Of a stretch of DNA of 64,000 bases, positions 63,293 through 64,000 are shown piece after piece. Under the pieces are notes generated by a model. It saw only the letters and a program-made list of their open reading frames with translations. It did no database searches and was not told the origin of the DNA. The translations under genes were made by a program, and so were the position numbers. The stretch covers positions 62,001-126,000 of the forward strand of contig NZ_QNQT01000003.1 in NCBI RefSeq assembly GCF_003362805.1. Direction: 5' to 3'. Every line of letters begins with the position of its first letter. Position 1 is the stretch's first letter. This DNA comes from Neobacillus piezotolerans. GTDB taxonomy: Bacteria; Bacillota; Bacilli; Bacillales; Cytobacillaceae.

Positions 63293-63325
63293 GGACGGAG
63301 AGCGGAAACTCCGTCTTTTTTTATT
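63293..63325 (+). terminator. Terminator of the deacetylase gene
   Basis: GACGGAG and CTCCGTC pair around AGCGGAAA, followed by seven T residues. Confidence 0.95.
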
Positions 63326-63433
63326 TTCCATTGCAAAAAAATGCAAAGTAAAGCCAATGCGGATAGAATATTGACTTTATAAAAATTCCAATAATTACAA
63401 AATACGACTTTTTCTTACATTTTTAAAATAAAT

Positions 63434-63462
63434 TTGAGAAATATTCTAAAATATGGTATATT
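63434..63462 (+). promoter_or_regulatory. Sigma-A promoter of the last gene
   Basis: TTGAGA (63434-63439), 17-bp spacer, TATATT (63457-63462). Confidence 0.75.
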
Positions 63463-63495
63463 ACGAGTTATCATATGGAAAAGTGAGGGTGGAAA

Positions 63496-64000
63496 ATGAA
63501 CTTGAAAGCATTTTTGAAAAAGGGAGCAATTGTTGCGGCCCTGAGCTTGGGATTATCAGGTTTCGCACTGCTTCCAGGCGAGGCGTCAGCTGCCGGGAAC
63601 GCGAATCCCCATGCCCAGAAACTAGTGGACTCATTACAAGCTCTTAATTTAGACAATGTCGACTATCTTTACGCTTACCTTCAATCAGTAGATTTGAGCA
63701 AGGCAGAATTCGACGGGATTGACGCAAACACAAAGCGTGCGAGCGATCTCCTCAAGAATAACAATCCTGAAAGCCTGCCAAATGCGCAAAAAGTCGAGCT
63801 TGCCCGCCTATTCCTTGACAGCGTGAAACTTGCTCACCTTCAAGCGGAGTTTGTCGATGACAACGGGAATCCTGTCGATATTTTTAAGTACAAGCCTGGC
63901 ACAACAGGACTTATCATCGAGTTGAAAGACCTGAACGGAAAGCTTCTTGCAACTGCTGACCCAACTTTAGCAGACCTTGACCCGAAAGTTCTTTTGACAA
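63496..64000 (+). CDS. Secreted protein of unknown function, truncated by window edge
   Basis: The frame opens at an ATG after GAGGGTGG and runs to the end of the window (168 complete codons). A signal peptide is clear (KKGAIVAALSLGLSGFALL, cleavage likely after ASA at about residue 32). The mature part starts NPHAQKLVDSLQALNLDNVDY and is helical and acidic, with repeated leucine-rich segments. It may be a wall-associated protein, but no family is recognised and the C-terminus, where a sorting signal might be, is missing. Confidence 0.8.
   Translation, partial: MNLKAFLKKGAIVAALSLGLSGFALLPGEASAAGNANPHAQKLVDSLQALNLDNVDYLYAYLQSVDLSKAEFDGIDANTKRASDLLKNNNPESLPNAQKVELARLFLDSVKLAHLQAEFVDDNGNPVDIFKYKPGTTGLIIELKDLNGKLLATADPTLADLDPKVLLT

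Overview
This window looks like chromosomal core from a member of the Bacillaceae, close enough to Bacillus subtilis that most genes can be named by recognition (the yug, kap, yui, yum, yut, yun, yur and yus neighbourhoods follow in recognisable order), but with its own insertions. Supporting signs are strong AGGAGG-type ribosome binding sites, frequent TTG/GTG starts, rho-independent terminators after nearly every unit, sporulation-linked genes (kapB, kapD, yuzC-like, yutH, lytH/yunA, YhcN/YlaJ lipoprotein), a class I SAM riboswitch and the Gram-positive SUF order. Most genes run leftwards (minus strand). No prophage, transposase, rRNA, tRNA or CRISPR was seen. The species cannot be fixed from the sequence alone.

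Layout. 1-10.6 kb: central metabolism (yugN, pgi, iron alcohol dehydrogenase, a glutamate dehydrogenase plus ornithine aminotransferase pair, yugI, yugF, yugE, patB, ppaC). 10.8-20.8 kb: lipoprotein cyclophilin, kapB/kapD, a thioesterase, DedA, small spore-type proteins, leucyl aminopeptidase, yuiC/yuiB/yuiA, a Nudix hydrolase. 21-33 kb: flavin oxidoreductases (yumB, yumC, yutJ), Fe-S assembly helpers (yutM, yuzB, yuzD, yutI), yutH-yutD and an EAL protein. 33-42.7 kb: lipA, lytH, an NSS transporter with its tiny partner protein, yunC-yunF. 42.9-44.8 kb: an ABC exporter behind an 18-codon leader. 45-50.5 kb: sufCDSUB. 51-55.4 kb: metNIQ behind SAM riboswitches, then yusD. 55.5-60.4 kb: MFS transporter, yusE/yusF/yusG, gcvH, yusI, a HAD phosphatase. 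60.5-64 kb: membrane and zinc-motif small proteins, a polysaccharide deacetylase and a truncated secreted protein.

Functional links. The SUF operon, YutM and YutI build and carry Fe-S clusters; LipA needs them, uses SAM (methionine uptake by MetNIQ under SAM control) and lipoylates proteins such as GcvH. Ornithine aminotransferase and glutamate dehydrogenase are two steps of arginine/ornithine breakdown. Several gene products act in sporulation or in cell-wall and spore remodelling.

The most unusual material is between genes. Several intergenic regions contain short tandem arrays of hairpin units with periods of about 48-58 bp. Their sequences differ from array to array, and in two arrays stem changes between units are compensatory. 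Other items of interest are a triplicated pgi 3' end, two SAM riboswitches in series with a promoter between them, and a leader-peptide switch in front of the ABC exporter.
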